64,000 bases of DNA from the NCBI RefSeq assembly GCF_901709675.1, contig NC_051088.1, forward strand, positions 13,247,693-13,311,692, given 5' to 3'. A program made the position numbers and the translations under genes. The notes below the pieces were generated by a model that searched no databases, was not told where the DNA came from, and saw nothing but the letters and a program-made list of their open reading frames with translations. This stretch comes from Syngnathus acus (taxonomy: Eukaryota; Chordata; Actinopteri; Syngnathiformes; Syngnathidae). Positions 46,167 through 58,027 of the stretch are shown here, one piece after another (within the stretch, counting starts at the first letter, position 1; every line of letters begins with the position of its first letter).

Positions 46167-49100
46167 CACTAGACGTATCTTATATACGTGTCATTTTTAA
46201 TTATGATGAACGGCACAGCGAGGTTGTTGCAACAACTGCAACGTCTCTCCAATTGTTTGTGGTACATAATACGTCGAGTTCTTGTTAGGACACATTTCAG
46301 CTCCTCACTTTGCGTCACTGCTTTCTTTCCCTTGCCCTGCTCGATGAGCCACCAGTCCTGTAGTGTCGCTGATATAACTTTAAGACATTCCTAGCGGTGA
46401 TCGGACTAGCCAAAGCTAGTTCTACGCAACCTGGGCAGAGCATTTTCAGCACAGTGTGGCATTTTCTCCCAATGCAGCCTCAAAGAGCCATTTTTCTGAA
46501 ATGAGTTGAATTGAGGTATTGCATTTTTTATCATATTATTATTCATTTTGAAAGAAAGCCTTACATTTTCAACATTTACGTGATATTTATAGGAAGCGAT
46601 GGTTTTGAATGCAAACCAAATACCAATCTTCTGCCCTATAAGTTGAATGTGCAAAAAAGGATTTGCGGGTTTCACTGTGCACAGCCTATATGCGTTAGGC
46701 AACACAGAAAGGAAGTGAGACGAGGGGTCCGTCATCAGTCTCACCAAATTGCAGGGAGGCGAGACGTGGAGTCCTTTAAGTGCGAGCTGCAACCCTTTCT
46801 CAGCACACTGACCTGATAATCCCTTCCATTCTGCCACATCACTATGGAAACTGACTAGGTGTCTCACCCTTGCAGCCTATTCGTGCCACGCAGCCCCGTC
46901 TGCCGCTGACATGGACATTGTGCGGCAAAATACTAGGCTAGGCTCATCTGCATATTGTCACTTTGTAGACGTGAAAGCGAGAGCTTGCATGTTGTCTGTG
47001 TGTTGAGAGGACTATCGTACCCCAAAATGTTGCTCCTGCTACCTGCCATGTCAAGTCTTTGCTACTCGTCAGGCAAAAATGCAGGGGAATACTTGTCATG
47101 GTTCTAAAAGGTTTATCATCTTCAAAGCTGAGGGAGCTGGTTCTCCACTCCAACGGTGAGACCACGCAATCCTTCCAGCACTCGCAAGAATGGGCAAATG
47201 CATTTGAACAAATTTTACCGGTTAAGCTTCCAATGCAGAGATTTAACATGAAGATAGGAGAAGAACATTTGCATTTACCTCTGACGTCAGCTTTAATCCA
47301 CCTCAAACCACTTCTCCACTGATTGCTAATAATATAGAGGCGTATACAATCACCAGAGCTTTCAGTGTGGTCACAGCGCAACGCTCATGCTTGTGAACGT
47401 CACATGACCAAAAACTCAGAAAACAAGTGAGCCGTGATTGTTCGTTACTTGATTGATTGATTGAAGTACGATGACGTCAAAACCGCAACCACTTGATCAC
47501 ATTCAACAAAATTGCATGACAAGGTTCAGTCTTCTTTCCAACACCAAATTGTCAGGTGTACTGAGGACGTATGAAAGAAAATGCCCAACATGGCCACTCG
47601 CCAAATTCCCAAACATGCTAAACGAGGCTTTTACTGGCACGATAATCAGGATACGGCTGACTTTACGCTTGACCACAGCTGTGACAGTCAAATTGCTTAA
47701 GCATGGTGTCAACTGGAGGGCTTTAGCTTTCTTCAATAGTCTATATAAATATTTCAAATCTGCAAATAATGATTAAAGGTAACTTCAAAAATGTTTCCCG
47801 GTCGTCTGCTAGCATGGACACGACTTCATACCGGGAGAATCTGTAAATGGAAACACACAAAGTGCAAACAATGATGACGCATTTTAAAGCTAAGAAAGCG
47901 TTAAGGAATTCAGGAAGGATGACATATGAGTGGCCATCGCCACCCACCGTTTTTTCACATCTGATTGAATAGAGTTCGTAAATTGCTCTGTTTTGAAGAA
48001 ACCTGTTCACTGTGCAATTTCCCCAAAGTGACATGTCATGTTTGGTCAAACATGTCCTTGCAGTTGTTGTTTTCTTCTCTGGGGCAAACTCAGACACAAT
48101 CTGTCCAAACAACAGCGTTAGTGCTCATAAATGTTACAACGGTGTCGATCGTGGTAGTGCTGGATGCGAATTTGTAAAAACAAATGATTCATGAATCTTT
48201 GATGAAACACATCATGAATTCATTCCCTAGTTCAAATGATATTATCTCAGAAAATTGAAAATAGGGAGACACAATTAAACTCAGGAAACTTCTTGAAGGC
48301 TTCTACTTTCATGATAAATTAAATGTTGACAACAAATATAAGTGATTCATTTAATTCTCTAAAACTTCTCCTGAATACAGCTTGTTATCTTCTCGCTAAA
48401 ATTTGAAGTTGATTTATTAGAAACAACAACACGCGTACAACTTTTTATGGCATATAGAGAAATTCAGAAAAATAAATAGCCCAAACATTCCTTTTGCCTT
48501 TTAATACCACAGGTGACATAAGTACGTGATGTTTGTGACAGCCGTGTAGCATTGTTCACCGTTCTGCGTTGAAGGCCATAGATCACATTTTGTTCCATGA
48601 GTGACGTTTTGAAAACATGTCGGCGCAGGCTGTCACTGTCAGACAAGACACGCGGGAGGACGAACCCGGGACACGCTACATGGCCGCCGGTGCTCATATC
48701 GGTGGTGCACATGAAGAGACGCCACATGACCTTGTGGAACAAGCCCCACGTATGTTCTCTACATATGCCGGCTTGTAATAGTCCACACGAGTGCTCTGAT
48801 GCAACACCTCCGACGTGTCCCTCCCTTTCAAATGAGACATGAGCAAGAGATGAGATGACTTCATTTAGTTGTCGTAATGGCATCAGGAAACACTGACCTT
48901 TAGTAGGCTCCTCGAGGCCATGATGTGAGTCACATGACAGGGGGATATTTACAGTGCCTCTCGTCACTGGCCCTGTCAAATCACAGCACACTTCAGTGGA
49001 GCCCAGCAGGCCCAAGGCTGGACTTGGGTTGCACAGACTGAAAGGTGTTTTTTTTATTTTTTTTGTCTCCTTCTTGTTTTTTAGGCTGCATGGCTGAGAA

Positions 49101-50588
49101 CAACGTGAGGGCATGAGGGGACTTGCGTGTATGTTTGTGACAGCTCGTGTAAGTGTTTACACATACGAGCAGGCGAGCGACACACACTGTCTGCGCAAGC
49201 AATGAATTTCAAGCTAATTTATTTTGTGAACGAGCCTCTGGCATCAAGCCCCAGATTGGTCTGTCAATTGTTTTGCAAATAATGAGACTTCTGGGCTCCC
49301 GTGGTCGTGTGTGTATCTTGCAAGGTCAAACTTCTTACTTGATTTTCTCCATTGTTAATACTGCTTTGCTTTTAAATCTCCGTGACTACCATTGTATATA
49401 CCAATGTATATTTATATATTTAAAAAACAACAACAACAAAAAAAACTTTTAACGTAGTAAGAATGCTGTCAAACTCACCCCAGATATTTTTCCAAGTGTC
49501 TGATAGAGAGTCTGTGGTTGAACACAATTCAGTCCAGGACAGCAGTAGTTTTAGATTTAGAATCAGCCTTCCCATGGAAAATATTGAATTATCTTGTATC
49601 CAGTCCTACACCCCATTGACGATTAACTGCCGTAGCGTCATGTCTGCCATGTTTGTGGCTTAAAATGAGGTTCTAGTGAATAATGAGTAAAGTTGCATTA
49701 TGATGACAGTCTGAAATGTGGTTTGATACATTCATGAGTCCAAATTGTAAGTATGCTTCTGTCTGTCTGCACTCAGTAGATAGACTGTAAGTCGACTTGC
49801 GGTGCACTTAGAGAATTCTGAAACATTGTCGCAACCCTTGAGGGGTAATGGATTCCATTTCATAGTGCAGCTGTTTGAGTGAACGGCAGATCCAAAATTT
49901 GTGTGTTAATGTTTCTGTGTGTGTGTGTGTGTCTGTGTGTCTGTGCAAGGAGATTTTCACTGTCATCGGCAGGTTTCCTCAACTGCGTTTGCACAGGCTT
50001 ATAAGACATCTTGGCGTTACCTGACTGCTTTGCTGTTAATCTTTATGTATTTTGCAAGTTAAAAAAAAATCTTTACAGTACACATAGCCTTATGTAAGCT
50101 AATTATCATCCAATGAAGTTATCATACAATCAGGAAAGGACATGTAAATGTTGTTATTAACACATGATGCTTAAGGCCTGGAGCATGACCTCATGCAACA
50201 AGAGAGAAGAGCGTATTCCAACACAGGAAAGCAATGTGTTTATTGCATCCAAATCAAACTCAAAGGGAAACATAGCTACAGGCACTACAGGGGACACAGG
50301 GGAGCTTCTACTTGTTTGTTTGTGCAAATGTGTGTTTATTCTCACAGTTTATTGTTGGAGCGCTGGTGCATGCATGCATGCATGCTTGCATGCGGCTGGA
50401 CTGGCATCTCCAATCGCGACCACTTTGACGAGTCCTTACCCAACCCCAAGTGACTTGTGTTCTGATGACAATACACGTCAATTACAGGTATCACACAGTA
50501 TAGATCAGTAGATCTTTGGCATATAAAGTGACTTAAACCCTCAAAAATTTTTTTAACAATGATATGTTGTATGCACCCTCACTGTGGA

Positions 50589-50792
50589 CCCGTTTTCATC
50601 CATCTCACGGGGCAGACATTTTACCACTTGCTGTTGACTGAAAATGACATCTCATTTGCCAGGTCACATGGCTCATCAGTTCTCTGAAGCTGGACTGTGA
50701 TTGATTGTGACTTAAGACCTGGCACGATGATGTCATTATCAGTTGACAGCAAGTGGCAAAATGGCCGCCTGCTGAGGTGGATAAAAACAGGT
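50589..50792. mobile_element. Fold-back (hairpin) element, about 200 bp
   Basis: Left arm 50589-50665 and right arm about 50718-50792 are imperfect inverted copies; the left has CACTTGCTGTTGACTG, the right CAGTTGACAGCAAGTG. Nearly the whole element pairs around a loop of about 50 nt. Non-coding; MITE-like by structure. No clear target duplication. Confidence 0.65.
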
Positions 50793-52655
50793 GGAATAAA
50801 ACATTCATCAGAACAATGTGTTTTGACTAGTTGGACTGCACAAAACAAAACGTTATTACAAAGCATATTTTGAGGGTTGGTTCCCCTATTAGTCAAATAT
50901 TAATTGATCTGTGTCACAGTGCTTTCATCCTGGTCATATCGACTTCCAGTCAAATTCACCATGAGATACAGAGGTGCAGCACTTCACCAAATTTTTGGTC
51001 TGAAAAAATAAAAAAGGGAGTCTTCTTTGTCCAGTCTCAAGAGCAAGACCACTTTCAAGTACTTCAAACACCCTGCAGTGTCAAATGCAACATTTTGGGG
51101 GTCACTAGCAAGACGTTGCTCACAACTCGGTTGTCTCGTGGCGTGGAAAACATTCTACCCGGCTGGCAAAGCCGCCACAACGTGGCCACTGGCTCATTAG
51201 AGCTCCGATGCCAGGATCCAAAGCAAAGCCCGCCCTCTCCGACGTCCCTTTCAATTTCTGTTGACCTCTAGCTGGTGAAGCGCTTGTCTGGATCTGGCTT
51301 TGCCACAAAGTCACAGCCCACCTTGCCAGGAGCTGCTGGCGGCCTGCTTGTCAGGGGGAGGCAGCTGAAAACGAGAAATAGATTGACAGAAAGAAAGATG
51401 AGACGAAGAAAGAGAGGAGGACAGGCTCAGCCTCCCTCCTCCCTTTCGGCAATCAAGGAGCTGAGGACACAGAGGGTAAGGGGGAGGAGGAAGAGGAGGA
51501 GGAGGAAGCATAAGACCTATGCTTGGAGCTCAGCTGCATGTCAAACCCGATCATTATGTCACATGAGTGTTGCAAATGGGCTGCGCGCCGTTTTATAGCG
51601 GTCCATGTCGACGGCCAGCTGATTCAGTGCCACCTGCGTCGGACATGTTGACATGTTTCTTCACTTGTGTCCAAATGTCCGTCTGACAGGTGCATTGTGT
51701 CACAGTAGATGCGCCAGCACATGTGCATGCATGCTTGTGCAACTTGCACACACAGAAGAATGACGTTGAAAAGAAACCATGTACATGTATTAACTCTGAT
51801 TGTGACCCACCCCCCTCCGCGCCCCCCCACCTCCTTGTGGTTCTGATTGGTGGAGGAGACAAAGAATAGAAAATGATACAGTCACTCCAAGGACCAAATG
51901 TGGCATGCAGAGAGGAAGGTGGAGTGGAATTGTGTGTGTGTGTGTGGTGGGGGGGGAAATAGCCCCGCTCATCTCTCATTTTCTAAGCGCTACTACCCAG
52001 CAGAGTTTCTATGGCAACCACTCAAAAACGGTGTGCGGTGAATTGTGGATTTGAGATGCGCCGTCTGATTGCGCCATGTAGAAGAAATGGCTGCCGCTTT
52101 CGTCAGCCGCCCCCCTCCCCGCTTGTAAAAGGAAATTGGTGGAGAGGGCCAATGAAAGCGCACATGGCATATGCTTGCTTCCAATCTTTGCAGACAAATA
52201 AAATCAAATAGAGGCTTTATGTCGAAAAGCGGGCCCTCCTGCTCATCACTCCTGGCAGCCTCCAGAATACACTCAGTTTTCCAAACATGTCTGACCGGGT
52301 TACAAGTGCTGGACTAATGATGGCGATTCATTTTTGCTGCTTCCCACACAAGAGTTATACTCTTTTTATTATGAGCGGTAGCCAAGAGAGACACAAGGAC
52401 AAGCAGCACAAATCATCTTTAACTTGCAGCTCCTCCCCTCCTCCTTGGCCTGTGCTATACTACCTGCGTGTCAGCCATGTGAGGTCTTTGTCAAGGCATT
52501 GTGTGGGATGAACAGAACATGTTTGTACAGAACGTGTGCGTACGTGTGCATGTTCTGTGTGAGTTCTCTGAGTGGCAGCACGCATCCTTGTAAGCTGTGC
52601 CAGTCCCCATTAGCATCCCATTAGAAACCAGCATGATCACTGTCACTTTGAATGC

Positions 52656-52678
52656 CTGCTGCTGCTGCTGCTGCTGCT
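52656..52678. repeat. (CTG)n trinucleotide repeat
   Basis: Seven to eight CTG units, intergenic; no reading frame containing it is supported as a gene. Confidence 0.85.
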
Positions 52679-52913
52679 TGCCGTAGTCAGACAGAAAGAC
52701 AGACAGACAGTCAAATGATTGAGATGGCCTCGTTTCTAAAGAACACGAAAAAACCAGCAATGTTTTGCACAGTGTACTATTCAATTTCCTTGTGTCTGCA
52801 AGTGCTTTGCTTGGTTTGTTTGACCCAGATTTCTCACCTACCCCACTGTTGGTAAATTGGATTTCCGGAGGCAGCCTTGCGCAACTATTACGTTGAGAGG
52901 ACTTTTAAGTCAA

Positions 52914-52933
52914 CAGCGCCATCTGCTGAGTGG
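52914..52933 (-). promoter_or_regulatory. CTCF-like motif, reverse orientation
   Basis: Minus strand reads CCACTCAGCAGATGGCGCTG, matching the CTCF core consensus. It faces the forward motifs at 9528 and 25201. It lies about 1 kb upstream of tnnc1. Confidence 0.4.
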
Positions 52934-53046
52934 AAATTCTGTGAGTGGCTATTTCGTTTGGATTCACAGTTAAGTCATTTATTGTCGATCTTTGTGAAGA
53001 TACGGCACATATTTTGATATAGAAGAATAAATGAATAAATAAATAA

Positions 53047-53048
53047 AT

Positions 53049-53080
<32 letters not shown>

Positions 53081-53110
53081 CGTATATGTATATATATATA
53101 TATATATACG

Positions 53111-53142
<32 letters not shown>
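53047..53142. repeat. (TA)n-rich microsatellite
   Basis: About 95 bp of TA repeats interrupted by single G and C (tgta, acgt), followed by a short GT run to about 53150. Confidence 0.9.
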
Positions 53143-53149
<7 letters not shown>

Positions 53150-53824
53150 ACAGATTTTTGGGTCAGTAAATAAATACTCCAGACTGTATGTCATAAGTGA
53201 AATTATCAACATGAGCAATAATTCACACAAAAATAATAGTGATAGATGAAGTATATTTGACAATTGGTCTAATAAAACAGATGGACAGTTCAGACAGACA
53301 GACAAATGGACAGTTCAGACAGGCAGGCAGACAGTTATGTTTAAGTTACGTTAACTTGTTTCTTTTTATTACGATATACTGTGTGCTGTGGACCACATGG
53401 CAAGCTTACCTCCATGCATGAGTTTTTTTCTTTTCTCCACGATCACAGTAACATCATGCACTCCTGCTTCGGACATTGCTGCTACTTTTCCCATTTTCTC
53501 TACAGACATTTGGTGCTCTGCTTCCCGGCCGGCTCCTTCGCTCTCACCTCCACCACCACCGCTCTCCAGAGCTTTCTGTGCCTCTCGTCTAGTTCTACAG
53601 GAATGTTGAGTGTCTCTTTAGCCTCCTCCCAAAAGATTAAGCCCCACCAGCCCCCTTCATTCCATTCCCAAGTATGCCCCCTAAGAGTTGCTGCATTTTT
53701 ATCTGAGCCCAGTGATTGTGACGGATTGGCCGCCTGACACACAGACACGGACACACATTTGTGGGCGCACACCGAGGGGAGGCTGCCGAGTCTGGGGAGG
53801 GACCAGACAACGGCGGGCTCCGGG

Positions 53825-53831
53825 TATAAAA
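53825..53831 (+). promoter_or_regulatory. tnnc1: TATA box of tnnc1
   Basis: TATAAAA 109 bp upstream of the tnnc1 start codon, in a GC-rich context. Predicts transcription starting near 53855 and a leader of about 80 nt. Confidence 0.65.
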
Positions 53832-53933
53832 CCTTGCCATGATGAGGCCAGCGTCTTGCCCTGAGCTGGACGGCACCCATTTCCTCTGTGGCTGCAGGAC
53901 ACCACCAAGACAGGAAGCAGACCAGCCTCCGAC

Positions 53934-56094
53934 ATGAACGACATCTACAAGGCTGCGGTACGTCCTCTTACAATTATGTGCTCATTTGCTTGGATGATCA
54001 ATTAGAACGTTTTGGACAGCATTTGCATCATGGTTGCAACCCCCAAGCGATGAATAATCTGTTTATTGTACATCCATATATTCTGCTTTGAACTTGAATG
54101 GTCTCCTTCAGCAGTTGGTGTCAAAGGAGCCTTGATATGACCTCTGGGCCCCCCCCCCCCCTTCCCACCGCCTTCCCCCCCATGTCGGTCTTGATAGGAA
54201 CCCCTCAAGAGGTTTCTGCCAACTTCATTCATGACTCCAAATGGATCAGTCCAACTTTGCTTGTGCTAATTTGGGCTGGTTGCTTGTGGTCCTTTGGTGC
54301 CAGAGAGGGGCTTGCGGTTGAGATAAGCCAATCCCACCAGCCCCCACCCCATCGGCACAGGGCTGAATTCCAGCATTATCTGTGAGCCTGCGAGCTGTGA
54401 GGTTGTCTGTCCCCTTCTGCATGGACAAACAGCTGGCTGCCTTGTCCTCGTACATCCCAGAGGAGCAGTGCAACTGAAACAGGAAAAGCACACCGGAATG
54501 TTTCTTACAAATCATTGTGTGGATTGATTCTTGTATCATCCATCGCAGGGGGGGCGGGGCATTTAATTTATAGCGGAGAGACAGACAGGCAGCCAGATAG
54601 ACAGACAGAGTAACTCTTACATAAGCAGCTGTCTCCTTCTCTCATTCGTGGTAGCTTTTGCAGGATTACTGTTCTATTGTTGCGCCAGAGCCACAAGCTA
54701 TGCTAATTTAAAACACGGTGTATTCTGCCCTTTATCGACAGTTCCTGATCCTCATGCCTATTTTTAACCCCGCCTCTTAGTGGCTCACACTTGATATATG
54801 GATTCTGTGTTGAGTCAGGGATGTCAACTAAAAATACCACCTTTAGTGATCGAAAAGTCAAATTCGCATGGGATGATCAAAATATTCCCTTTTGTACCGT
54901 TTGCAGGTTGAGCAGCTGACGGACGAACAGAAAAATGGCAAGTGACTTGTGCATACAAACTCAAAAATCATCCCGTACTTGTTAATTGTTAAGCTTAGGT
55001 CACTTGTTGCGAATGTATATCTTTCAGAGTTCAAGGCGGCGTTTGACATTTTTGTCCAAGATGCAGAAGATGGCTGCATTAGCACCAAGGAGCTGGGCAA
55101 AGTGATGAGGATGCTGGGCCAGAATCCCACGCCGGAGGAGCTGCAGGAGATGATTGATGAGGTGGATGAAGACGGTAAATCGGACACTCGCTGTTTTTAT
55201 AGGAAAAGAAATTGGTCGTGGGGGTCCTGCTTTTTGATATTTAGTCACGTTTCTCTGTGCAGGGAGTGGCACGGTGGACTTTGACGAGTTCCTGGTCATG
55301 ATGGTCAGGTGCATGAAGGACGACAGCAAAGGGAAGTCAGAGGAGGAGCTGGCGGAGTTGTTTCGCATGTTTGACAAGTGCGTCACATTTTTACCATTTC
55401 TAATGTTGATTGCAACGTTGCAAAATAAGATGTAACGAACACAACACAGAACATAGCACAGCCAATCAAGTTGCTTAAGCATGTGCGAAGCCAAGCAGTT
55501 ATAAGTCCATCATACTTTTTGGCAGAAAACAATATTCAAGGAGTCTGACTGAGTGTTTTTCTCTCACCTACTAAAGCGTCACAAACAATTAGATGCCAGA
55601 TAAGATCAATTAGGAGTTACACAGAGCTCAGTATCTCGCCATACACACATTCATGTGTTTATTTGTGATTGCACAGAAATGCAGATGGTTACATCGACGT
55701 GGACGAGTTGAAAATGATGCTGGAATCAACAGGAGAAGCAATTACCGAGGATGACATCGAGGAACTGATGAAAGACGGGGACAAGAACAACGATGGCAAA
55801 ATTGACTATGACGGTGAGGAGTTTGAAGTCACTAAATAGGCTGTAGTGCTTTTTTTTCTTGCTCATGTAAAAAAGTCACATGCAAAAAGTCATCTGTGTC
55901 TTACTCATTTGGCAAATCTTTGTCGGACTAATCTGTGTATGCTACATTTTAGGTTTGGTCTTTTTTTAATGGTCATTCATATTCATTGTTTTAAATGATT
56001 ATTCATTTGTGGTGTGTTGTTAGCTGTTTGCTGTTTGCTAATGCAGCCAGTTCATTTTGCAGAGTTCTTGGAGTTCATGAAAGGAGTGGAGTAA
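53934..56094 (+). CDS. tnnc1: Troponin C, slow skeletal and cardiac type, complete, 6 exons
   Basis: Ca2+ sensor of the thin filament; Ca2+ binding relieves troponin I inhibition. Exons: 53934-53957, 54907-54937, 55028-55174, 55263-55377, 55677-55813, 56063-56094 (TAA). They total 486 nt, 161 aa, the exact family length. EF-hand I (V28-Q29-D30-A31-E32-D33) is the degenerate, non-binding loop that marks the cardiac/slow isoform. EF-hands II ([12 protein letters not shown]), III ([10 protein letters not shown]) and IV ([10 protein letters not shown]) are intact. Asn2, Gln29 and Asp30 match residues reported in trout cardiac TnC, where they are linked to higher Ca2+ affinity. The intron after exon 2 starts GC, not GT; the only in-phase alternative is not seen. 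Teleosts carry tnnc1a and tnnc1b; which one is undecided. Confidence 0.96.
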
Positions 56095-56555
56095 TTCATC
56101 ACACGAGAACATTATTTTTGTATTCCTCCGTCACATCTGGAAAACTGGAAGCTGACTTGGAATGGAGCTTTTCAACGACTTTGCAAGCTTTTCTGCATCT
56201 GACTCTTTCTGTTCTATTTTTCCTACCACCTCCTCTTGCATCGTTGTAAATACAATTTGTAACTATATTTTGTGCCCGTGTCCTGAATTTGTGTAAACTA
56301 CATATTCCTGGTATTTTTATTTTTTTTTTTTATGTCAGAAGTTCAGTTTACAAGTATTTTCACTGAGCAATTGATGTTGTATAGCTAAGAACGATCACTA
56401 GCCAGGTTCAGCATATTTCGGGATGCACATGACAAACATTTTTGTATGTTTGAGACACCCTCAGGACTTTTTGTTTCCCTCCCATAGCCTTGCAAAGCAT
56501 GCGTTTGACTATGTGCTTGGAATGTCAAGGAATAAACAAGAGCATTTGTCAGAGC
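56095..56555 (+). other. tnnc1: tnnc1 3' UTR
   Basis: From the TAA stop to about 20 bp past AATAAA at 56531-56536. Length (about 450 bp) and the signal fit a single polyadenylated end. Confidence 0.6.
56531..56536 (+). terminator. tnnc1: Poly(A) signal of tnnc1
   Basis: AATAAA 437 bp after the tnnc1 stop codon, followed by TTTG-rich sequence. Confidence 0.6.
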
Positions 56556-56662
56556 ATAGATTAATTTGTTTTCTTATATTTCCTTAGAATAATTCCTAAA
56601 AAGCCATTTACTGGACTACTGTGACACTCTTTAGCTGTTTTGATTTTCTACAGCCTTATGAC

Positions 56663-56931
56663 CACTGGCGGAGCTAAGATTTTTTCCTGGGCGGGACTAT
56701 GGGGGAAGGGGGACAAGAAAATCTCAGGGGGTCTGCAAAACAATCTTTCTTTTTCCCTACAACCCCCCCCCCAAAAAATAATAAATTCTTTTGATAAAGA
56801 TTAATTATGAGGTTGCGACAGCTGCCAGGTGGAAATGTCAAAATAAATTCCAGAAAAAATCGGAAAAAGTCAATTAACTGGCTTGACACTTGGAAGGTTC
56901 AAGCATATTTCATCCTTTAGCTCCACCGGTG
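56663..56931. mobile_element. hAT-like TIR element (CACTGGCGGAGCTA family) with 8-bp TSD
   Basis: Starts CACTGGCGGAGCTA and ends TAGCTCCACCGGTG. Flanks CTTATGAC (56655-56662) and CTTGTGAC (56932-56939) match at 7 of 8. The interior is G-rich at the left and contains a C-run. Same family as 39070-39205. Confidence 0.75.
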
Positions 56932-57412
56932 CTTGTGACTAATTATAAAAGTAGATCTCACATCCGTCGCCACTTGTTTCCTCTGCTAGAGCTTGTCACT
57001 TGTTTGAGGCACGCATGCGATTCACGCATGGTCGCTGTGTGACTCTCTAGTTGCCCACTCCATTGAGACAGCGGCTATTTGCGTCTAATCATGTTAGTGC
57101 CCATGTTAGGGGATCTGGGGTGACTGTCTTCGTGTTGACAATCCCATGCCTTTGTCCTTATAAAGAACTAGAAAAGTGTTGCAGACCACAATGTGCTGTC
57201 CCCGCTGAGGATTGGACGACAACCGGTCGAGCACTGACAAGTGACAAACTTTTCCACTTCTTTGGGGCAATAGCCTGTAAATTCATTTAATGTGAAGACT
57301 GAATTTGAACTCTTACTTTTCTTGAAGGCGTCAATTTGACTAGAAACTATGCTAACATAAATTTTTTCCCCTCCTACTCACGGTTGAAGTTAAAAGCTAA
57401 AAGCCTATATAA

Positions 57413-58027
57413 CACTGATGTCAAACTCAAGGCCCGGGGGCCAGATACGGCCTGCCACATCATTTAATGTGGCCCGCGAAGACAAATTGTGCATCAAATT
57501 CATGTGTCATTACTAGAATTGCAAATTGTCTTCACTTTTAATATCTTTTTTTTTTTAAATATTTGACCAGGTTTTACTCCTCTGATTTGAAAACGAGTTA
57601 TTTGTCAGTTTGTTTTGTAGCTTTTACTGTATGAGGCAGGGGTGTCACACTCCAGTCCTCGGGGGCCGCATTCCAACATGTTTTCCAAGATTCCCTCGTT
57701 AAGGGCACCTGTGTGAAAAGTTAGGCTCCTGCAGAACGTGAAAATGAACTGATCTTTTCACTCAGGTGTGTTTAACGAGGGTAACTTGGAAAACATATTG
57801 GAACGCGGCCCCCGAGGACTAGAGGTCGACACCCCTGGAAGCTAGGGTTAGGGTTTCAAACAACTCGTCTGATTTGAAAACAAGTTATTTGTTAGTTTGT
57901 TTTGTAGCTTTGACTGTATATAATATGAGGTGCTCATACATTTATTTGGGTTGACAGTCATAATGGCCCTCCGAAAGAAGCTATGACTACAATGCGGCCC
58001 GCGGAAAAAATGAGTTTGACACCCCTG
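57413..58027. mobile_element. Non-autonomous hAT element (615 bp) with perfect 8-bp TSD, carrying a nested element
   Basis: Flanked by CTATATAA at 57405-57412 and 58028-58035. The right end reads GAGTTTGACACCCCTG; the left, CACTGATGTCAAACTC, is a decayed inverted copy. The subterminal 'ggcccg...ggcc' motifs and 8-bp duplication fit a common vertebrate hAT MITE type. It contains the element at 57637-57837. Confidence 0.85.
57637..57837. mobile_element. Nested hAT-like MITE (201 bp)
   Basis: Ends are CAGGGGTGTCACACTC and GGTCGACACCCCTG. Arms are inverted over about 80 bp, including CTCGGGGGCCGC and its complement. No 8-bp target duplication; instead a host segment of about 56-63 bp is present on both sides (57581-57636 and 57868-57930). 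Confidence 0.75.

Larger units (their letters stand above)
41451..53820. other. Gene-free stretch between slc6a1 and tnnc1
   Basis: Apart from the elements listed separately, no exon is recognisable. The longer open frames (for example 48464-49114 minus, 50831-51271 plus) have no family motifs and look random. Human counterparts of the flanking genes lie tens of megabases apart (3p25 versus 3p21), so this interval contains a synteny junction. Confidence 0.6.

Noticed and set aside
48464-49114. 216-aa open frame on the minus strand, among the longest in the window
   Set aside because: No domain, low-complexity lysine run, no splice or start context, and no resemblance to a family; likely chance.
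51275-51598. Lys/Arg-rich 107-aa open frame
   Set aside because: Its basic content comes from a GGA/AAG-rich purine tract; no start context or homology.
57838-57858. TTAGGG-like units resembling interstitial telomere repeats
   Set aside because: Only two imperfect units; chance level.
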